DNA from: Terriglobia bacterium
Lineage (GTDB): Bacteria > Acidobacteriota > Terriglobia > Bryobacterales > Bryobacteraceae
Assembly (NCBI GenBank): GCA_020073145.1
Contig: JAIQFS010000027.1
Location: forward strand, 42,767-106,766
Length of the DNA: 64,000 nt
Direction of reading: 5' to 3'
Below are positions 9,455 to 19,174 of this stretch, in pieces (the first letter of the stretch is position 1; every line of letters begins with the position of its first letter). The notes beneath the pieces are model-generated. The model was not told the DNA's origin. It saw nothing but the letters and a program-made list of their open reading frames with translations, and searched no databases. The translations under genes and the position numbers were made by a program.

Positions 9455-12013
9455 TCATTTGAAGATGCCGAGCAAGCGGTGAAAGAACCCCGGTTTCTCT
9501 TCTTTGGGAGGTTGCGGCGGCGGGGTTTGGGATGGCGCTGGTTTGGCCGCGTGGACCGGAGCGCGCGGTCCCGCCGGCGAGACGACGCCATCGCCGGCAG
9601 TCCCGGTGACGTGCAGTCCGTCATCGGACGGAAGCGGCTGGGCAGCGGGCGGCGCGACTTGCCAACCCGAAACCGTGGTTACGTTCTGCCGGCCGCCGCC
9701 GTGCAACGGGCAGGAAACCACCGGCTGCGTCCCAGCGATATAGACTTCCTGGCGCGCCGTGGGACAGGATGGGGTGGCCAGCATTCCCGACTGCGGGTCG
9801 ATGGTCACCGAAATAATCCCATCGGGCGCTTCGAAGGGCTGCGCGTTGCGATACTCGCGGAATTGCAGGGCGCGCTTCATGAACTCGGTCCAGATGGGCG
9901 CGGCGGAGTCCGCGCCTTGGATGTCCAGATCGCGGTTGTCGTCGAACCCCACCCAGACGATGCCCAACAGCTCGGTGGTATAGCCGGCGAACCAACCATC
10001 GTGGTCCGAAGTCCCGGTTTTGCCGGCCGCGGGGACCACAAAACCCAGAGCGCGCACTTTCACGGCCGTGCCGCTGCGCAGCACTTCTTCCATCAGATTG
10101 GTCATGAGGTAGGCCACGCGCGGATCCAGCACCTGTTTTTGTTCGATCTTACTCTTGTAGATGACCTGGCCGTCCTGCGTCCGGACCAGCTTCAGGAAAT
10201 CCGGTTTCACATAGTCGCCGTGGTTGGCGAAGACCGTGTAAGCGCCGGCGGCTTCCAGCGGCGTGATGTCGTAGGAGCCCAGGGCCACGGCCGGGGTGGG
10301 CTGGATCCTGTCATTCAGACCCGCCCGCTTGGCCATCTGGACCACCGCGTCATAACCGACCATCTCGGCGACCTTCACGGTCGCCACGTTCATGGAGTGG
10401 GCCAGCGCCTCGCGCAGGGTCACGGTGCCGTGGAATTCGTGGTGGAAGTTACTCGGCTCGTACGGCTTGCCATCGAAAAAGAAGGTGGTGGGTTCGTCCA
10501 CCACGGTGGTGCTGGCGGTGAGGACTTGGGGCTTGCCCTCGATGGCCGTGTTCAGCGCCGTCGCGTACACAAAAGGCTTGAAGATCGAGCCCGGCTGCCG
10601 GTTCGACAGCACATGATTGAGCTGGCTGACCCCGTAGTTGCGCCCGCCCACTGCGGCTTTGATCTCGCCGGTATGCGGGTCGAGCGCAATCAAGGCCACC
10701 TGGGCTTCGGGCGGCGTCTGGCCGCGGAAACGCCGCTGTTTGCGGATCTGCTCGTCCACGCCCTGCATGCCAATCCGCACCGCCTCGGCGGCGGCGCGCT
10801 GCAGGTTCATGTCCAGCGTGGTGTAGATGTGATAGGCGCTCGACCGGAAGTTGGCGTCTTGAAACTTGTTCTGCAGTTCGTCTTCCACCAGATCGACGAA
10901 ATACGGGGCATCCACGAACTGCGCCGCGCCCTTGGCGAGGCTGAGCGGCGAATCCACCGCCAGCTGGTAGTCGCGATCGCAAATCTGGCCGTTCTGGTGC
11001 ATCAGCATCAGCACGATGTTGCGCCGGTCGCGGACGCGCTCCGGATACTTGTAGGGATTGAAATAGGACGGCCGCTGAATCATGCCTGCCAGCGTGGCCG
11101 CCTCCGGGAGTTTGAGCTGGCTCAAGTCCTTCCCAAAGTACGTCTCCGAGGCCTCTCCAAAACCCCGGATATCGAAGGACCCGCGCCGGCCCAGGGAGAT
11201 GAGGTTGATGTAATCCTCGAAAATCTCTTCCTTGGAAAGCTTCTGCTCCAGCTGCAGGGTGATGATGACTTCGGCCAGTTTGCGGGTCCAGCGCTTATCC
11301 TGATCGAGCCAGAACCCGCGCGCCAGCTGCATGCTCAGGGTGGACGCACCCTGCTCCTTGCGGCCTTCCTTGACGTCGACATAAACGGCCTTGATCACGC
11401 GGAAGGGATCGAAGCCGGAGTGCTGGAAGAAGCGCTTATCTTCGGCAGAGGTGACGGCGTCCACGACCACCCTCGGTATATCCGCGAACTTCACCATGCG
11501 GCGTTTCTCGCGGTTCGGCCCCGACAGATTGGTGATGAGCTCGGGCTCCAACTGGTATTCGCTGCGCGACGTGTTGTCCTGCAGTGAGACAATCCGCGAA
11601 ATCCGTCCGCCGGCGAATTTGACCACCGCCGCTTCCTGGTCGAAATAGGAATCGGGTCCAGGAAAAACTTCGATCGAGCCCGGCTGCAGTTGAAAATAAC
11701 CGGTCGGGTTGCCGCGCGATTCGTTGTACCCGCTGCGCCTCAATTCAGAGGCGATCTGAGCGGGGCTCATGAGGTCGCCCACCGCGACCGATTGCGAAGC
11801 GCCGTAGAGCTTGGCGGTCTGGGCGAAGGGGCCGGCGCGCAGCTTTTGGTCGATCAGCCGGGAATACCGGGAGTAGAAGTAGGTGAAGGTGCCCAGGCCG
11901 ACAACGATGCAGAGGGCGAAACCAACGATCAAAACGCCCCCTACCGGCCGCAGAAAAAAACGGGCCAGCCCGGCGCTCCTCGGGACCCGGACTTTCATTT
12001 TCTTCTTCGCCAC
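9455..12013 (-). CDS. bifunctional class A penicillin-binding protein (PBP1-type)
   Basis: An 852-residue protein with a cytoplasmic basic tail (MAKKKMKVRVPR), one membrane helix (about residues 24-50), then a GT51 glycosyltransferase and a penicillin-binding transpeptidase domain. GT51 motifs are EDKRFFQHSGFDPFR (about residue 192), GASTLSMQLAR and KLAEVIITLQLE. Transpeptidase motifs are SIFK (Ser476), SMN (Ser540) and KTGTS (Lys665). It polymerises and cross-links peptidoglycan in the periplasm. A Pro/Ala-rich tail ends in a short hydrophobic, basic segment. It is the first gene of a minus-strand operon with two TPR proteins. The long open frame on the opposite strand is only its shadow. 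Confidence 0.93.
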   Translation of the reverse strand: MAKKKMKVRVPRSAGLARFFLRPVGGVLIVGFALCIVVGLGTFTYFYSRYSRLIDQKLRAGPFAQTAKLYGASQSVAVGDLMSPAQIASELRRSGYNESRGNPTGYFQLQPGSIEVFPGPDSYFDQEAAVVKFAGGRISRIVSLQDNTSRSEYQLEPELITNLSGPNREKRRMVKFADIPRVVVDAVTSAEDKRFFQHSGFDPFRVIKAVYVDVKEGRKEQGASTLSMQLARGFWLDQDKRWTRKLAEVIITLQLEQKLSKEEIFEDYINLISLGRRGSFDIRGFGEASETYFGKDLSQLKLPEAATLAGMIQRPSYFNPYKYPERVRDRRNIVLMLMHQNGQICDRDYQLAVDSPLSLAKGAAQFVDAPYFVDLVEDELQNKFQDANFRSSAYHIYTTLDMNLQRAAAEAVRIGMQGVDEQIRKQRRFRGQTPPEAQVALIALDPHTGEIKAAVGGRNYGVSQLNHVLSNRQPGSIFKPFVYATALNTAIEGKPQVLTASTTVVDEPTTFFFDGKPYEPSNFHHEFHGTVTLREALAHSMNVATVKVAEMVGYDAVVQMAKRAGLNDRIQPTPAVALGSYDITPLEAAGAYTVFANHGDYVKPDFLKLVRTQDGQVIYKSKIEQKQVLDPRVAYLMTNLMEEVLRSGTAVKVRALGFVVPAAGKTGTSDHDGWFAGYTTELLGIVWVGFDDNRDLDIQGADSAAPIWTEFMKRALQFREYRNAQPFEAPDGIISVTIDPQSGMLATPSCPTARQEVYIAGTQPVVSCPLHGGGRQNVTTVSGWQVAPPAAQPLPSDDGLHVTGTAGDGVVSPAGPRAPVHAAKPAPSQTPPPQPPKEEKPGFFHRLLGIFK

Positions 12014-12101
12014 CCTCTTGATTTTCGCACGGGCAGCCCGCGACTCGGGTAATGCAGGCGCTGGCCTATCGAATCCGGGTCTGGATGGTTACGCTTGGTT
12101 A

Positions 12102-12269
12102 TCAGAGCCCGTACCACCAGATCAACGGCCAAGCGTGAAGCGCCTCGCGGACCCGAGCGGCCGCGTCTTCGCCATCGCAATGACTCGGCTGGTCCCGCTC
12201 CCGGGGCGGCCCGTCCCAGAAGCGGACAGTGACGCCGACCCGCAGCCGGGATTTGGGGCCTTTTTTCAA
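12102..12269 (-). CDS. possible small protein, unknown
   Basis: A frame of 55 residues with a TTG start, ending at 12102-12104, in the 300-base gap between the PBP gene and the permease gene. The peptide (KKGPKSRLRVGVTVRFWDG, then AARVREALHAWPLIWWYGL) has a plausible protein-like composition with amphipathic helix character, but no convincing ribosome-binding site and no ATG. It may be spurious in this GC-rich DNA. Confidence 0.25.
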   Translation of the reverse strand: MKKGPKSRLRVGVTVRFWDGPPRERDQPSHCDGEDAAARVREALHAWPLIWWYGL

Positions 12270-12316
12270 AGAGATGCGTGATGTGACGGTGGCCCCCGGA
12301 GTGCACTTCTCCCCGT

Positions 12317-14776
12317 ATGCTCCAAGATCTGCGGTACGCCTTGCGCACGTTGCGGCAGAACCCCGGGTTCGCGTTGGTGGCGATTGTTTCGCTGGCGCTC
12401 GGCATTGGCGCCAACGCGGCCATCTTCAGCTTGGCGGATGGCTTGCTGCTCCGGCCCATGGCGGTGCCGAATCCATCCGAGGTCATGGCAGTGCTCTCGC
12501 CGCTGCGCGGCGAAAACAACGGGCTGGGCCAATCGCTGGTTTCGTACCCGGATTATCAAGACCTCCGCGACCGCAGCCGATCCTTTGCCGGCCTGGCCGC
12601 CGCGGAAGCCTCCGCGTTTGGATTCGCAACCGAAAAAGGGGCGCTGCCGCAAATGAAGTTCGGGGCCTTCGTGAGCGGAAGCTTCTTTGACGTGATGGAA
12701 GTCAAGCCGCCGATGGGCCGCGGCTTCCGGCCCGACGAGGACCGGGTGGCGGGACGCGACGCCGTGGTCGTGCTGGGTCATGAGGTCTGGAAGAATGAAT
12801 TTGCAGGAAGCCCCGAGGTCATCGGAAAGACTCTCTTTCTGAACGGCATCGCGTTTACGGTGATCGGCGTGACGCCGGAAGGTTTTGGCGGACCGGACCC
12901 GCTGGTCCGCCTGGCGCTCTACGTTCCTCTGGCGATGGAGCCGCGCCTGACCGGCGAGCCGGCGCCGACGGCGTTAGAGAACCGGGGCGCCCGCGGGATG
13001 TCCGTATTCGGGCGGCTGAAGCCGGGCGTGAGCCTGTCCGAAGCCGCGGCCGAAGCGCAGGTCATCAGCCGGCAACTGGCGCAAGCGCATCCGGAAACCA
13101 ACAAGGCCAGCTCGCTGGAGGTGACCACCGAGACCCGAGCCCGGCTTCGGCAAGGCGTGGGCAACGCCCTGATCGTGGGTTTCCTGCTGGCTCTGGCCGC
13201 CGTGGTGTTGCTGATCGCGTGCGCCAACGTGATGAACCTCCTGCTAAGCCGTGCCTCGGCGCGTTCGCGGGAGATTGCGGTGCGGGTGGCGATCGGCGCC
13301 GGCAGAGGCCGCCTGGTCCGCCAGTTGTTCACGGAAAGCCTGGTCATCGCCGTGCTCGGCGGGACGTTGGGACTGCTCGTGGCGCAAGCCGGCGTGGACC
13401 TCTTTTCGCGCATCCCCATCCCCAGCGACATTCCGGTGACCCTCGACCTCCGCTTGGATTCCCGTGTGCTGTGGTTCGCGTTGGCGGTTTCGGTAGCGAG
13501 CGCGTTCTTGTTCGGAATGGCTCCGGCTCTGCAGAGCACCCGGCCGGACCTGGTGCCGGCGCTGAAGTCGGGACCGGCCGGCGGGGGGAAACGCCGCCGC
13601 TTCCTGGGAAGGAACTTGTTGGTGATGGGGCAAGTCGCCGGATCGGTGGTCCTCCTGGTGTTCGCGACGCAGGCGTATCGCGGGGCCTCCGTTCTCCTCT
13701 CGTCGCCAACGGGATTCCGCACGGACCATCTCCTCATGGCCAGCTTCGATCCGTCACTGGCGCGGTCCACGGCGCCGCAGGCCCAGGCGTTCTACCGGCA
13801 GCTCCTCGAGGGGGTGCGCACGCTGACCGGCGTCAGGAGCGCGGCCCTCTCTCAAGCCGCGCCCATTGCCCCCGCCGGCGTCAATACCATCCGGGTTGTC
13901 CCAGAGGGGATCCCCTTGCCGCCGGGAGCCGAAGCCGCCACCATTCTGTCCACCATAGTGAGCGACGGCTATTTCACGGCCACGGGTATCCCGCTGGAGC
14001 GAGGCCGCGAATTTCAGCCGACGGACCGGGCCGATTCCCCGCGAGTGGCCGTCGTTAATGAGGCCTTCGCACGCCAGTACTATCCGAACCGCAGCGCCAT
14101 TGGAAAGCGCTTCCGGTTAGGCGGACCGGCCGGCACAATGACGGAGATTGTAGGGGTAGCCAAGCAGAGCCAGTATGTGTTCGCGGTGGAGCCTCCGTTT
14201 CGGTATGTGTATCTGCCGCTTTCTCAAAACCCGCAGTCCGCGATGACACTGTTGCTCCAGACGGCCGGGCCCTCGGCCACCCTCGCCGGTCCTCTACGCG
14301 ATCTGGTCCGATCTCTGGACCCTGGGCAGCCGGTCATCGGGCTGCGCACGATGGAGGATTATTTCGACCAGCGGGCCCGGCAGACTCTAAATGTCCTGCT
14401 CAAAGCCATCGCCGGCATGGGGCTGCTCGGGCTCGTCATTGCGCTGGTGGGGCTCTACGGGCTGATGACCTATTCGGTGGGCCTGCGGCAGCGCGAAATC
14501 GGCATCCGGATGGCGGTCGGCGCCGATGCGCGGGGCGTCCTGACCATGGTGTTGAAACACGGGATGGTGCTGGCAGGCAGCGGAGTGGCGGCCGGTCTGG
14601 TGTTCAGCCTGCTGGCGGGAAAACCGGCCACCACGGCCATCGGCACCTCGTATTTCGATCTGCCGTTGCTGGCGCTGGTGGCGGTGCTGCTGCTGGGAGC
14701 GGCCGCCGCGGGCGCGTACGTGCCGGCGCGGCGGGCCTCGCTGCTCGATCCCAACATCGTTCTGCGACAGGAGTAG
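12317..14776 (+). CDS. FtsX/MacB-type permease of the acidobacterial orphan (ADOP) family
   Basis: An 819-residue protein with the ADOP architecture: a short conserved N-terminus (LQDLRYALRTLRQNPGFALV), a MacB-type periplasmic core, three FtsX helices around residues 275-410, then a second core and three C-terminal helices (about 690-800) ending with ARRASLLDPNIVLRQE. Duplicated FtsX domains occupy a single chain. No ATPase gene is adjacent, which fits the 'orphan' label; the ATPase partner, if any, is encoded elsewhere. By family these sit in the inner membrane, but the substrate is unknown. No clear ribosome-binding site precedes the ATG. Confidence 0.88.
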   Translation: MLQDLRYALRTLRQNPGFALVAIVSLALGIGANAAIFSLADGLLLRPMAVPNPSEVMAVLSPLRGENNGLGQSLVSYPDYQDLRDRSRSFAGLAAAEASAFGFATEKGALPQMKFGAFVSGSFFDVMEVKPPMGRGFRPDEDRVAGRDAVVVLGHEVWKNEFAGSPEVIGKTLFLNGIAFTVIGVTPEGFGGPDPLVRLALYVPLAMEPRLTGEPAPTALENRGARGMSVFGRLKPGVSLSEAAAEAQVISRQLAQAHPETNKASSLEVTTETRARLRQGVGNALIVGFLLALAAVVLLIACANVMNLLLSRASARSREIAVRVAIGAGRGRLVRQLFTESLVIAVLGGTLGLLVAQAGVDLFSRIPIPSDIPVTLDLRLDSRVLWFALAVSVASAFLFGMAPALQSTRPDLVPALKSGPAGGGKRRRFLGRNLLVMGQVAGSVVLLVFATQAYRGASVLLSSPTGFRTDHLLMASFDPSLARSTAPQAQAFYRQLLEGVRTLTGVRSAALSQAAPIAPAGVNTIRVVPEGIPLPPGAEAATILSTIVSDGYFTATGIPLERGREFQPTDRADSPRVAVVNEAFARQYYPNRSAIGKRFRLGGPAGTMTEIVGVAKQSQYVFAVEPPFRYVYLPLSQNPQSAMTLLLQTAGPSATLAGPLRDLVRSLDPGQPVIGLRTMEDYFDQRARQTLNVLLKAIAGMGLLGLVIALVGLYGLMTYSVGLRQREIGIRMAVGADARGVLTMVLKHGMVLAGSGVAAGLVFSLLAGKPATTAIGTSYFDLPLLALVAVLLLGAAAAGAYVPARRASLLDPNIVLRQE

Positions 14777-14837
14777 GGGGGCCGCAGCCTCACTGCGCCC
14801 TCCACTACGCCCAGCCGGACCCGCGCGGCGGATGGGG

Positions 14838-14843
14838 TATGAT
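14838..14843 (+). promoter_or_regulatory. -10-like box, near-leaderless start
   Basis: TATGAT lies 8 bases before the ATG at 14852. Transcription would start at or just before the start codon, and there is no ribosome-binding site, so the mRNA may be leaderless. No good -35 box is visible. Confidence 0.4.
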
Positions 14844-14851
14844 GCGAGACA

Positions 14852-17191
14852 ATGCTCTCGCTGCTCGTGGGGTTGTTTGCAGTCAGCGGCTGCGCGGCCC
14901 TGATCTACGAAATCGTCTGGTTCCAACTGCTCGAATTCGTCATTGGCTCCTCGGGAATTTCTCTCGGTATTCTGCTGGCCACCTACATGGGAGGAATGTG
15001 CCTGGGCAGCCTGCTCTATGCGCGGGTGGTGGATGCACGGCATCGCCCTCTACGCATGTACGCGCTGCTGGAGACCGGCATCGGGATTTGCGGGATCGCA
15101 GTCTTGTTCGGAATTCCCATCCTGGATGATTTGTACGCCGCCCACGCCGGACACGGGTTGGCAGGACTATTGCTGCGCGGGTTGGTGTGCGCGCTGTGTC
15201 TGCTGGCGCCCACGGTGCTGATGGGCGCGTCGCTACCGGCACTGGCCCGGCAGTGGGAGGCCACGCCCAGCGGAGTCTCCCGGCTGGGGCTGCTCTACGG
15301 CGCCAATACGGTGGGCGCGGTGGGCGGGTGCGCGCTGGCTGGTTTCTACCTGCTGCGCGTCCACGACATGTATGTCGCCAGCTATGTCGCAGCGGCACTC
15401 AACGCAGCGGTGGCGTTGGTGGCCTGGACCACGTCGGGCCGCTCTTCGGCGCCCGCAGCCGCCGCGCCAACGCCGGCGTCCGCCCCGGGAAATCGAGCGG
15501 TTTACGCGGTGATCGCGCTCTCCGGTTTGTGTGCACTGGGCGCGGAAGTGGTGTGGACGCGCCTGCTGTCCCTGATGTTGGGCGCGACGGTCTACGCATT
15601 CTCCATCATCCTGGCGGTCTTTCTGGCGGGCCTGGGCATTGGCAGTGGAGCCGGCTCCTACCTGGCGCGGACGCGCATTCCGGCGCGAATCGCGTTGGGC
15701 GTCTGCCAGGTTCTGTTGGCGGTGGCGGTGGCCGGCACGGGGATCCTGCTGGCCCAATCGCTGCCCTACTGGCCCATGCAGACGTCGCTCAACCCGTGGC
15801 TGACGTTCCGCGACGATTTCCTTCGCTCGCTGTGCGCAGTGCTGCCGGCCGCACTGCTGTGGGGCGCCAGTTTTCCCTTGGCCCTGGCGGCGGCCGCGCG
15901 GCCCGACGAAGATCCGGGAAAGCTGGCGGGCTCCATCTACGCCGCCAACACGGCGGGGGCGATCCTCGGGTCCCTGGGCTTCAGCCTGGTGCTGATTCCC
16001 TGGATTGGCACGCAGAACGCCGAGCGGGTGCTGGTGGCGCTCAGCGTCCTGGCCGGCACGCTCGCGCTTTCGCGCCGCTGGAGGCCCGTTCCGGTGGTGG
16101 CGCTGGCCACGGTGGCGGTGCTGCTGGCCTGGCGAGTGCCCGGCATTCCGTGGCAGGTGTACGCCTACGGCCGCGAGCTGACCATCAGCACCTACGACCG
16201 AAAGGCCACCTACGTGGGCGAGGGCATGAACGCCACCGTGGCGGTTACGCAAGACGCCGAAGCGCAATACTTTCACATCAGCGGGAAGACCGAAGCCTCC
16301 AGCCTGCCCCAGGACATGCGCCTGCAGCGGATGCTCGGCCACCTGCCGGCTCTGTTCCACCCCCATCCCCGCTCGGTGCTGGTGGTGGGCTGCGGCGCGG
16401 GCGTGACGGCCGGCACTTTTGTGGTGCACCCGGAGATCGAGCGAATCCAGATTGTCGAATTGGAGCCCCTGGTGCCCAAAGTCGTGGCACGCCATTTCGC
16501 CCGGGAGAACCATAGCGTGGTCACCGACCGGCGCACGCAAATTGCGTTCGACGACGCGCGGCACTACGTGCTGACTACCCCGGAGCGCTTCGACATCATC
16601 ACCTCCGACCCGATTCACCCCTGGGTGAAAGGCGCGGCCACTTTGTATTCCAAGGAATACTTCGAGATGGTGAAGCGCCACCTGAATCCCGGCGGCATCG
16701 TGACTCAGTGGGTGCCGCTCTACCAGAGCGATGTGGACACGGTGAAAAGCGAAGTGGCCACGTTTTCGGCGGTCTTCCCCAACACCACCATCTGGTCCAA
16801 CGACATTGCCGGAGAAGGCTATGACGTGGTTCTGGTGGGTTGGAACGGGCCGGCGCGGATTGACCTGGATGCCCTGGAGCAAAAACTGGCGCGGCCGGAT
16901 TACGCCGAAGTCCGGCAGTCCATGAGTGAAGTGGGCTTCCGGTCCGCGATCGATCTACTGGCCACCTACGCCGGACAAAAGCCGGATCTGAATATCTGGC
17001 TGCGGCGCGCGCAGATCAACCGCGACCGCGACCTGCGCCTGCAGTATCTGGCGGGCGCGAGCCTGGTGAATAACGCCGCTTCGTACATCCTGGACGATCT
17101 GCTGCGCTACCGCCGCTTTCCGCCGGACCTATTCACCGGTTCGGCGGAGCGGATGGTGCGCTTGCGGGCGCTGCTGCCCATGTCCCGTTGA
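14852..17191 (+). CDS. fused MFS-like transporter / spermidine-synthase-like protein
   Basis: A 779-residue protein. The N-terminal half (to about residue 430) is a chain of hydrophobic helices with small linkers, typical of the membrane domain of 'fused MFS/spermidine synthase' proteins (LYGANTVGAVGGCALAGF and IYAANTAGAILGSLGF are repeated helix motifs). The C-terminal half is a Rossmann methyltransferase-like spermidine synthase fold: VLVVGCGAGVTAGTF at about residue 509 and DDARHYV at about 566, followed by DIITSDPIHPW. The family is assumed to act on polyamines or related amines at the membrane, but its reaction is not established. The following gene starts about 130 bases downstream on the same strand. 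Confidence 0.82.
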   Translation: MLSLLVGLFAVSGCAALIYEIVWFQLLEFVIGSSGISLGILLATYMGGMCLGSLLYARVVDARHRPLRMYALLETGIGICGIAVLFGIPILDDLYAAHAGHGLAGLLLRGLVCALCLLAPTVLMGASLPALARQWEATPSGVSRLGLLYGANTVGAVGGCALAGFYLLRVHDMYVASYVAAALNAAVALVAWTTSGRSSAPAAAAPTPASAPGNRAVYAVIALSGLCALGAEVVWTRLLSLMLGATVYAFSIILAVFLAGLGIGSGAGSYLARTRIPARIALGVCQVLLAVAVAGTGILLAQSLPYWPMQTSLNPWLTFRDDFLRSLCAVLPAALLWGASFPLALAAAARPDEDPGKLAGSIYAANTAGAILGSLGFSLVLIPWIGTQNAERVLVALSVLAGTLALSRRWRPVPVVALATVAVLLAWRVPGIPWQVYAYGRELTISTYDRKATYVGEGMNATVAVTQDAEAQYFHISGKTEASSLPQDMRLQRMLGHLPALFHPHPRSVLVVGCGAGVTAGTFVVHPEIERIQIVELEPLVPKVVARHFARENHSVVTDRRTQIAFDDARHYVLTTPERFDIITSDPIHPWVKGAATLYSKEYFEMVKRHLNPGGIVTQWVPLYQSDVDTVKSEVATFSAVFPNTTIWSNDIAGEGYDVVLVGWNGPARIDLDALEQKLARPDYAEVRQSMSEVGFRSAIDLLATYAGQKPDLNIWLRRAQINRDRDLRLQYLAGASLVNNAASYILDDLLRYRRFPPDLFTGSAERMVRLRALLPMSR

Positions 17192-17319
17192 GACAGCGCC
17201 TCTTTGGCTGTCCCGCGCTTCGTACGCTTGTCTTTCGGTGTTTCAGATCCTATAGTAATTGATAGAGCCGCTGGGATGATGTGGCGGCTCGCAAAACGGA
17301 GCCAGGGCAAGGAGGTCGC

Positions 17320-18285
17320 ATGAACCACGCATCGATTTCGCACACCCGCCGCGAGTTGTTGTTCGGCATGGCTGGGGCCGCGCTGGCGGTTTCGCAAACA
17401 CGCAACCAAATCTACAACCCGCGACTACTGGGGCACACCTCCATCTGGCTGCGGGAAGCCGTCTTCCGGAACAGGCGCCTGGATGAGATGGCCGAAGAGG
17501 CCTTCGACAGCATGCAACGCGCGGGCTACCGGCGCGTGGAATTGGCTTCGGAGTTTCTGGCGCCCGGCCTGCGAAACCGCACCCTCGTCCTGCTCCGGAA
17601 GCAGAAGCTCCAGGCGGCGATTGTCGATGCCAGCGGGCCGCTCTACGAGCGCCGGGAGGCCGAGGCAACGCGCGCCCAGGTTCTGGAAATGGCCGGGCTG
17701 ATGGAAGGATGGGACACCGGCTTCCTCAATTTCAGCCCCGCCGGCAGGCCCGACCGCCGGCCCAAGACGGCCAGCGAACTGGAAACTCAGGCCTACCAGC
17801 TAAATCGGATGGGACAGGACCTGCGGCAAACCGGGATGGGCTTGATGGTGCATCATGATCTGGCCGAGATGCAGGACAACGCCCGCGAGTGGCGGTATAC
17901 GCGGGCGAATACGGAGACCGGCCTGGTTTCCTTCTGCCTGGATGTCGATTCAGTCACTCGCGCCGGCCTGCGCCCCGTGCCCTTGATGGACGAAGCGGGC
18001 GCGCGGCTCCGCAACCTGCACCTGCGCAATCCGCGCGGCGGCGTCGACCAGGAGTTCCTGCGCGAGGGCGACATCAACATGGTGGAGATTGCCAGATTCC
18101 TGCGCCGGATGTCTTACGATGGCTTCCTGACGGTGGAGCTGTCGTATGACCGAGACACCCAGCGCCAGCACTCGCTCACAGAGGACTTGAGCCGTAGCCG
18201 TTGGTATATGCAAGACATTTTCGGAAGCCGGCCTGGCAGCGCGCCGGTGGATATGGGCCCGCATGTCCGAGAGAGAAAGGGTTAA
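17320..18285 (+). CDS. TAT-exported xylose-isomerase-like TIM-barrel protein
   Basis: A 321-residue protein. I chose the ATG at 17320 because AAGGAGG lies 6 bases upstream; the next residues carry a twin-arginine signal (RRELLFGMAGAALAV). The mature part resembles sugar-phosphate isomerase/epimerase TIM barrels (AP endonuclease 2 family), with YRRVELASEFL near the first strand, MVHHDL, SFCLDVDSVTRAG and a final FLTVELSY strand that would carry the metal-binding acidic residues. Many such proteins act on unusual sugars or inositols outside the cytoplasm; the substrate cannot be told. Confidence 0.75.
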   Translation: MNHASISHTRRELLFGMAGAALAVSQTRNQIYNPRLLGHTSIWLREAVFRNRRLDEMAEEAFDSMQRAGYRRVELASEFLAPGLRNRTLVLLRKQKLQAAIVDASGPLYERREAEATRAQVLEMAGLMEGWDTGFLNFSPAGRPDRRPKTASELETQAYQLNRMGQDLRQTGMGLMVHHDLAEMQDNAREWRYTRANTETGLVSFCLDVDSVTRAGLRPVPLMDEAGARLRNLHLRNPRGGVDQEFLREGDINMVEIARFLRRMSYDGFLTVELSYDRDTQRQHSLTEDLSRSRWYMQDIFGSRPGSAPVDMGPHVRERKG

Positions 18286-18307
18286 ATCGTACACAGGTCT
18301 GGATCTT

Positions 18308-18344
18308 GCGTAGCCGGCACGGGCTTCCCCGGGGCCGGCTACGC
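18308..18344. terminator. strong hairpin between convergent genes
   Basis: GCGTAGCCGGC at 18308-18318 is the exact reverse complement of 18334-18344, an 11-bp GC-rich stem with a 15-base loop. It sits between the ends of the plus-strand gene at 18285 and the minus-strand gene at 18362. There is no T tract on either side, so it could be a bidirectional terminator of the U-less kind or a processing hairpin. Confidence 0.5.
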
Positions 18345-18361
18345 GAACCACGCCCGTCTGC

Positions 18362-18553
18362 TTACCCGGCTCGGCAGGAATCGATCAAACGCTCCACAAC
18401 CGCCAGACGGTGGCGTAACTCCTCGCGGTAACTGCGGTGGTCGGTGTGCCGGATCTCGACCAGCAGGCGAGCTTGCTCGGCTTCCAGCAATTCGCCCAAT
18501 GTGGTGAGTTCCTCGCCGGCCAAGTTGAAAGAGGCAACGGGCATTGTCTCCAT
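18362..18553 (-). CDS. small helical protein, unknown
   Basis: 63 residues starting METMPVASFNLAGEELTTLG. The ATG at 18553 follows GGGAGGG by 6 bases, a good ribosome-binding site; a longer frame upstream lacks one. The sequence is almost entirely predicted amphipathic helix (ELLEAEQARLLVEIRHTDH, then REELRHRLAVVERLI), like small proteins forming a two-helix hairpin. It lies downstream of the lipoprotein gene, possibly in the same transcript. Confidence 0.6.
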   Translation of the reverse strand: METMPVASFNLAGEELTTLGELLEAEQARLLVEIRHTDHRSYREELRHRLAVVERLIDSCRAG

Positions 18554-18628
18554 ACGAATACCCTCCCTTCCATGGCCCGACTTCAATATAGGCCGAGTGA
18601 GTCTGGATTTCAAGTAGAGGCCGGTGAC

Positions 18629-19174
18629 CTACTTCGCTTCGAGGCTGACGCTTCCCACCACGATTCCGAGTTGGCGGATATCCTGGCCCGTCGGCGGGAT
18701 GGACTTGTCCAACTGGAAGTCGACCTGCACCCGCTGATTGGCCAGCAGGCTGGCCGGGACATCCGTCTTGTAGACGTACGGACCGGGACGCGAATACGTC
18801 TCGGCAGGGAACGTGGTGCCGTTGATGGCGGCGGACAGCGAAACCGTCTTCAGACTACCGATCACGCCGTCCGGCACCGTGAGCATGACCACTAGGACGG
18901 CGCCGGCCTGGGCCGAGCCCGCGGGCGGATGCAAGGCCACGGAGAACTGCTGCGCGGTCCACCGCCAGGCATTCTGCTCGATTCCGTAGAAGCCCCGGAC
19001 GAGTTGCGGGGCAGAGCCAGGATCGCCCGTATGCACGGCGGACGCGAGCGCGGACGCCCCCGCGGCAGGCCCGTCGGCCTTCTGTTGGCAGCCCGACGCC
19101 GCCAGCATCACCAACAGCACGGGACCGCCCCACTGCCGGGCTCTCCGCCCCGGCTGAATGAAACCACCGATCAT
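18629..19174 (-). CDS. lipoprotein, unknown function
   Basis: A 181-residue protein with a signal ending in the lipobox LAASGC (Cys about residue 29), so an outer- or inner-membrane lipoprotein. The mature part has a conserved-looking GFYGIEQNAWRWTAQQFSV segment followed by beta-strands (VLVVMLTVPDGVI, YVYKTDVPASLL, VQVDFQLDK), suggesting a beta-sandwich. The start codon abuts the stop of the molybdopterin oxidoreductase (TAAATG), so the two are translated together and may be functionally linked. I do not recognise a named family. Confidence 0.7.
   Translation of the reverse strand: MIGGFIQPGRRARQWGGPVLLVMLAASGCQQKADGPAAGASALASAVHTGDPGSAPQLVRGFYGIEQNAWRWTAQQFSVALHPPAGSAQAGAVLVVMLTVPDGVIGSLKTVSLSAAINGTTFPAETYSRPGPYVYKTDVPASLLANQRVQVDFQLDKSIPPTGQDIRQLGIVVGSVSLEAK

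Noticed and set aside
9167..11587. 806-residue frame on the plus strand across the PBP gene
   Set aside because: It is the antisense shadow of the PBP coding region; its His/Val/Gly-rich composition is typical of such shadows in GC-rich DNA.
15233..16882. 549-residue minus-strand frame across the spermidine-synthase-like gene
   Set aside because: Gln/His/Arg-rich shadow of the real gene.
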